Positions 40,972 through 43,306 of a DNA stretch of 43,306 nt are shown here, piece by piece. The DNA lies in assembly GCA_050260095.1 (NCBI GenBank), contig JBLNBQ010000144.1, positions 1-43,306 on the forward strand, read 5' to 3'. This DNA is from JBLNBQ01 sp050260095 (GTDB lineage Bacteria > Bacillota > UBA5301 > DYFA01). Positions within the stretch are counted from its first letter, which is position 1, and every line of letters starts with the position of its first letter. Made by a program: the position numbers and the translations under genes. Under the pieces are notes generated by a model. It ran no database searches. It had not been told where the DNA came from and worked only from the letters and a program-made list of their open reading frames with translations.

Positions 40972-42450
40972 TTAGAACTGGACCTTCAATCCGGCGGTCA
41001 CCGAGGTGTCGCCAGTCTGGTGGCTGTCGTCGACGAGCCGGTGCAGGCCGAAGGTCATGCCGTTCGGAGCCTGGTACACGGCGTTCGCCTCGAACTCGTT
41101 CTGGTGGAGACGGTCGTACTGCTTGACCCGGGCGTCGAGGGCGATGCCCTTGAGGGCCGGGATCGCGTCGAGGGTGGTGGCCGCCTTGACTTCGTGGCTC
41201 ACGACGTAGCTGTTGTCGCCCTGCCGCTCGCGCTCGCCGGCGTAGGAGGCGGCGACCTTCATGCTGCCGAGCTGCAGGTCACGGGAGGCGCCCCAGGTCA
41301 GGTCGTCCTGAGTGCTGCCGATCATCTTGACGGAACCGTTGAGCTTGAAGCCGGCGAGGGTGGTGTCGGCCGCAACCTTGGCCACCGGCTCGTCGTTGTC
41401 GTTCAGCTTGGCCATGTCGTAGGAACCGTTCACGTGGATGCCAGCCAGGGTCGTGTCAGCGCCGAGCTTGACGCCGGTCTTGCTGTCGAACGCTGCGTAC
41501 TGGCCGGACTGCCACTCGTCAGCCTCGACGATGCCGTTGCCGTCCACATCGTACCGGGTGGCGTACAGCGGAGCGACGGCCGCCTGGCCCTCGGCCAGAG
41601 TGGCCTTCCGGTAGGAGGCGGAGACGGTCAGGTTCGGCAGCAGAGCGTAGGAACCGCCGACGTTGACGGACTGGTCTTCGTTGCGGTCACGCAGGACGTA
41701 GGCGCTCAGGGCCAGGTTCTTCACCGGAGCCATGGCGCCCGAGACGAACATTTCCGGCTTGTTCTCGTCGGAGCGGACCACGTTGGCCTTCAGGTCGAGG
41801 CCGGCGATCTGCGCGCCGAGGTTCACGCCCATCACGGAGTCGTTGTTGACGACCTTGCTCTGCGGGTTCTGGTTGCTGTCATCGTGGTTCAGGATGCGAG
41901 CGGTGCCGCCGGCCGGAGCGTAGAACGCCTCGACGCCGAGCGGGCCGAGCTTCAGGCCTTCAACCTTGATACCACGACGGTTGCCCAGGTCGCCCACGAA
42001 CGGGCTCTCGTTCACGCTGATGCTGCCGATGGTGGTGGTGGCTTCCGGACCGCCGTTCCAGAAGGCGCCGGTGGTCTGGAGGTACATGGTCTTGATCTTG
42101 TTCGCGAAGTCGGCGTTGAAGATGTCCCCGCTCTGGAAGGAGCTACCGACCGGGTTGCCGGTCGCAGGCATCTCCACCGGGTCCACCGGGCTCGCGCCGT
42201 TGGACCAGAACTGGGTCCCGTACACGGAATCCGGCTTCGCCCACGGAGCGAGGATGACGACGGCCTTGGTCTTGTCGCCGCCCTGCAGGCCAGCCTGCAG
42301 GTTCAGGAATGACTCGTTCTCCACGGAGTTGGAACGGGCCGTGAACTTGGTCTCCAGGCTGCCGGCGATCGCAAGTTGCGGCGCCGCGGCAACCGGGGCG
42401 ACCATGGCGAGTGCGAGCACGACTGCTAGTACGATGCTGAGCTTCTTCAT
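40972..42450 (-). CDS. Porin-like outer-membrane beta-barrel protein
   Basis: A 492-aa exported protein. A clear signal peptide (LSIVLAVVLALAMVAPVAAA) is followed by long runs of alternating-hydrophobicity strands, and the protein ends TAGLKVQF with a C-terminal Phe, as expected of a Bam-inserted barrel. Residues 301-312 (DVDGNGIVEADE, 41515-41550) match an EF-hand calcium loop within a putative external loop. A strand-turn unit, DTTLAG(I/F)-x-x-NGS, is duplicated around residues 328-376. No SLH domain is seen. Ribosome site GGGGG lies 11 bases upstream of the ATG. Solute specificity is unknown. Confidence 0.82.
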   Translation of the reverse strand: MKKLSIVLAVVLALAMVAPVAAAPQLAIAGSLETKFTARSNSVENESFLNLQAGLQGGDKTKAVVILAPWAKPDSVYGTQFWSNGASPVDPVEMPATGNPVGSSFQSGDIFNADFANKIKTMYLQTTGAFWNGGPEATTTIGSISVNESPFVGDLGNRRGIKVEGLKLGPLGVEAFYAPAGGTARILNHDDSNQNPQSKVVNNDSVMGVNLGAQIAGLDLKANVVRSDENKPEMFVSGAMAPVKNLALSAYVLRDRNEDQSVNVGGSYALLPNLTVSASYRKATLAEGQAAVAPLYATRYDVDGNGIVEADEWQSGQYAAFDSKTGVKLGADTTLAGIHVNGSYDMAKLNDNDEPVAKVAADTTLAGFKLNGSVKMIGSTQDDLTWGASRDLQLGSMKVAASYAGERERQGDNSYVVSHEVKAATTLDAIPALKGIALDARVKQYDRLHQNEFEANAVYQAPNGMTFGLHRLVDDSHQTGDTSVTAGLKVQF

Positions 42451-42484
42451 TGTGGCGTTTTCCCCCTATGATTGTTGGTGCGTC

Positions 42485-42528
42485 CGGTACAAATTCGCTG
42501 CTGCGTGCGGTGCAATTCCGGTGCTGCG
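42485..42528. repeat. Imperfect 21-base tandem repeat in the porin leader
   Basis: CGGTACAAATTCGCTGCTGCG (42485-42505, written here without its neighbours) is repeated at 42508-42528 with 17 of 21 matches, a period of 23 bases. It falls in the expected 5' untranslated part of the porin mRNA. No known function. Confidence 0.5.
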
Positions 42529-42667
42529 ATTGGACTGCGTCGCTTGGTGCGGGGAGGGAAAACGGGCGTGAGTCTCCTTGTTGCCTCAAACCCTGCTTTC
42601 CTCCCGGGACGTTGCTGCGAATGTTGCCAGATGCTATCTCATCCGCCTGCGCCGGCGGGCTCACGGG

Positions 42668-42752
42668 GGATGCACCTCCTTTCTGTAACCCTACCGTTCA
42701 CGGCGGATGCAGCCTTGAAAAGGATGGATGCTTGTTCGGTGCTCATGCATCC
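42668..42752 (-). promoter_or_regulatory. Porin leader segment with GGATGC/GCATCC elements
   Basis: In the minus-strand RNA one GGATGC (42747-42752) can pair with any of three GCATCC copies (42726-42731, 42705-42710, 42668-42673). The last lies immediately after AGAAAGGAGGTG (42674-42684). This arrangement could allow alternative hairpins that mask or expose the ribosome-site sequence. No known riboswitch consensus was recognised. Confidence 0.35.
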
Positions 42753-42756
42753 TGTC

Positions 42757-42765
42757 ATTATGTCA
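42757..42765 (-). promoter_or_regulatory. Extended -10 promoter element for the porin leader
   Basis: TG-A-CATAAT on the minus strand (42757-42765) is an extended -10 match with a poor -35. Its transcript would begin near 42750, just at the first GGATGC element. Confidence 0.45.
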
Positions 42766-42938
42766 CCTTTCAAGGTCCGAGAGAGGGAGTCGTCTTCGGA
42801 CGAATCGCCCGGTCCGGCTCCTCACGCAACATCAATTCTGCCTGGTCAAAAGGTTTCCTGCACCCCGCCCGGAGTGACCTTCTCCCTGTCCAGGCCCCGG
42901 CTGCCTCTCTTGGACGTCCCTCCCCCGCTTGGCAACGG

Positions 42939-42983
42939 TTGATCGCGATTGTAACCGGAGTTACAATTGTAGCGAGTGTTACA
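42939..42983 (+). promoter_or_regulatory. Promoter with two tandem inverted-repeat operators before the ChrB-like gene
   Basis: TTGATC (42939-42944), 17 bases, TACAAT (42962-42967) forms the promoter. A perfect inverted repeat ATTGTAAC-N4-GTTACAAT (42948-42967) fills the spacer and -10. A second copy with one mismatch, TGTAGC-N4-GTTACA (42968-42983), follows 18 bases further on, centre to centre, over the expected transcription start. Two adjacent dyads over a promoter indicate repression by a dimeric regulator; which one is unknown. Confidence 0.72.
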
Positions 42984-43024
42984 CCACGTCAGTTGCGACC
43001 GGAACGAACTGGGAGGAAGCGCCG

Positions 43025-43306
43025 GTGCCCGAGGCCAACGGCTGGCTCCTGCTGGTCTATCGAATACCCTCCGAACCGAGCAAGAACCGGGTAGCCGTCT
43101 GGCGGGAGGTCAAGAAGCTCGGCGCCGCCTACCTGCAAGACGGCGTCTGCCTGCTGGTCGACGCCCCGCCGACCCGCGCGGCCTTCGGCGACCTGAGCCA
43201 GCGCATCGCTGCCCTGGGCGGAGAGGCGCTGCTCTTCACCGCGACGGCCTTGAGTCCCGACCAGGAGGCCGGGCTCATCGCCGACTTCCACCGCCTGCGC
43301 GACCAG
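43025..43306 (+). CDS. chrB: ChrB N-terminal domain protein (partial)
   Basis: The first 94 codons of a gene that runs off the right edge. WLLLVYRIPSEPSKNRVAVWREVKKLGA and YLQDGVCLLVDAP match the N-terminal domain of ChrB, a protein tied to chromate resistance and proposed to sense chromate and control chrA. GTG start at 43025 with GGGAGGAA 5 bases before it. Whether a chrA transporter follows cannot be seen. A stand-alone ChrB-like protein without a chromate role is possible. Confidence 0.82.
   Translation, partial: MPEANGWLLLVYRIPSEPSKNRVAVWREVKKLGAAYLQDGVCLLVDAPPTRAAFGDLSQRIAALGGEALLFTATALSPDQEAGLIADFHRLRDQ

Larger units (their letters stand above)
42451..43024. other. 574-base intergenic region with porin leader and ChrB promoter
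   Basis: Divergent region without a convincing gene. On the minus strand it would supply a porin leader of about 300 bases; on the plus strand it ends in the promoter of the ChrB-like gene. It holds an extended -10 element, four GGATGC/GCATCC elements, a perfect ribosome-site sequence not attached to the porin (42674-42684), and a 21-base imperfect direct repeat, each listed separately. Base composition is visibly less GC-rich than the genes around it. Confidence 0.7.

Noticed and set aside
40972..42450. S-layer protein
   Set aside because: No SLH or other cell-wall anchoring domain; strand pattern and terminal Phe fit an outer-membrane barrel better.
42143..42664. Minus-strand frame starting at GTG 42664 after a perfect ribosome-binding sequence
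   Set aside because: It overlaps the porin in another frame for over 300 bases and has no protein-like composition; kept only as part of the leader observation.
42948..42967. GlnR/TnrA-type site before the ChrB-like gene
   Set aside because: The GlnR/TnrA consensus has seven bases between TGTNA and TNACA; here there are six, and no nitrogen gene is near.
1..43306. tRNA or rRNA genes, CRISPR arrays, insertion sequences, phage or integrase genes
   Set aside because: None seen on either strand; no transposase, integrase or reverse transcriptase motifs and no regularly spaced repeats.

Overview
The window is GC-rich, densely packed DNA from a bacterium that looks like a deep-branching member of the Firmicutes/Bacillota with an outer membrane. 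Three things point to Firmicutes-type gene content: a YerC/HisR-hisZ-hisG-hisD-hisB-hisH-hisA-hisF operon, the tsaE-tsaB-rimI-tsaD order behind a mazEF-type pair, and a DUF1540 protein. Two signal-peptide proteins with outer-membrane beta-barrel character (a PorV/UPF0164-like protein at 16801-17871 and a porin-like protein at 40972-42450, both ending in Phe) point to a diderm envelope. Multiheme cytochromes, two molybdenum cofactor genes and the siroheme-dependent heme route suggest an anaerobic or respiratory-flexible lifestyle. The species cannot be named from the sequence alone.

Layout. 1-5962: histidine operon on the minus strand, led by a TrpR-family regulator, with a promoter and palindromic operator at 5920-5962. 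6022-8349: plus-strand exported M3B peptidase and a small frameshifted membrane protein. 8353-12521: an unknown gene with a near-consensus promoter, a terminator, then purine salvage genes (AzgA/PbuG-type permease, guaA, hpt). 12598-22191: a long minus-strand run that reads mazE/mazF, yegS, tsaE, tsaB, rimI, tsaD, PorV-like protein, comB, a 64-aa Cys-tail protein, moeA and a moeA-periplasmic-binding-domain fusion. 22364-22949: a DUF1540 gene on the plus strand followed by an unusually structured intergenic segment.

22949-34075 holds ten co-directional genes (hemA, ccsA/hemX, sirC, hemC, cobA-hemD, ahbC, hemB, ahbD, an ahbA-ahbB fusion, hemL). Together they cover every step from glutamyl-tRNA to heme b by the siroheme (Ahb) route, assuming the sirC product supplies both oxidation and ferrochelation. 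Directly upstream, 34199-37562 encodes a NapC/NrfH-like 6-heme membrane cytochrome, a 12-heme cytochrome, a 4-heme cytochrome and an NHL beta-propeller, all exported: 22 CxxCH sites next to a heme factory. A strong terminator at 34131-34176 separates the two blocks. 37639-40784 holds a polyprenyl diphosphate synthase, a ROK glucokinase and a bifunctional phosphoglucose/phosphomannose isomerase. The window closes with the porin-like gene, its long upstream region, and the start of a ChrB-like gene whose promoter carries two tandem inverted repeats.

The strongest leads for something new are the respiratory cytochrome/NHL cluster joined to a complete Ahb heme operon, the candidate structured RNA at 22797-22949, the tandem operators before the ChrB-like gene, and the repeat-rich upstream region of the porin-like gene.
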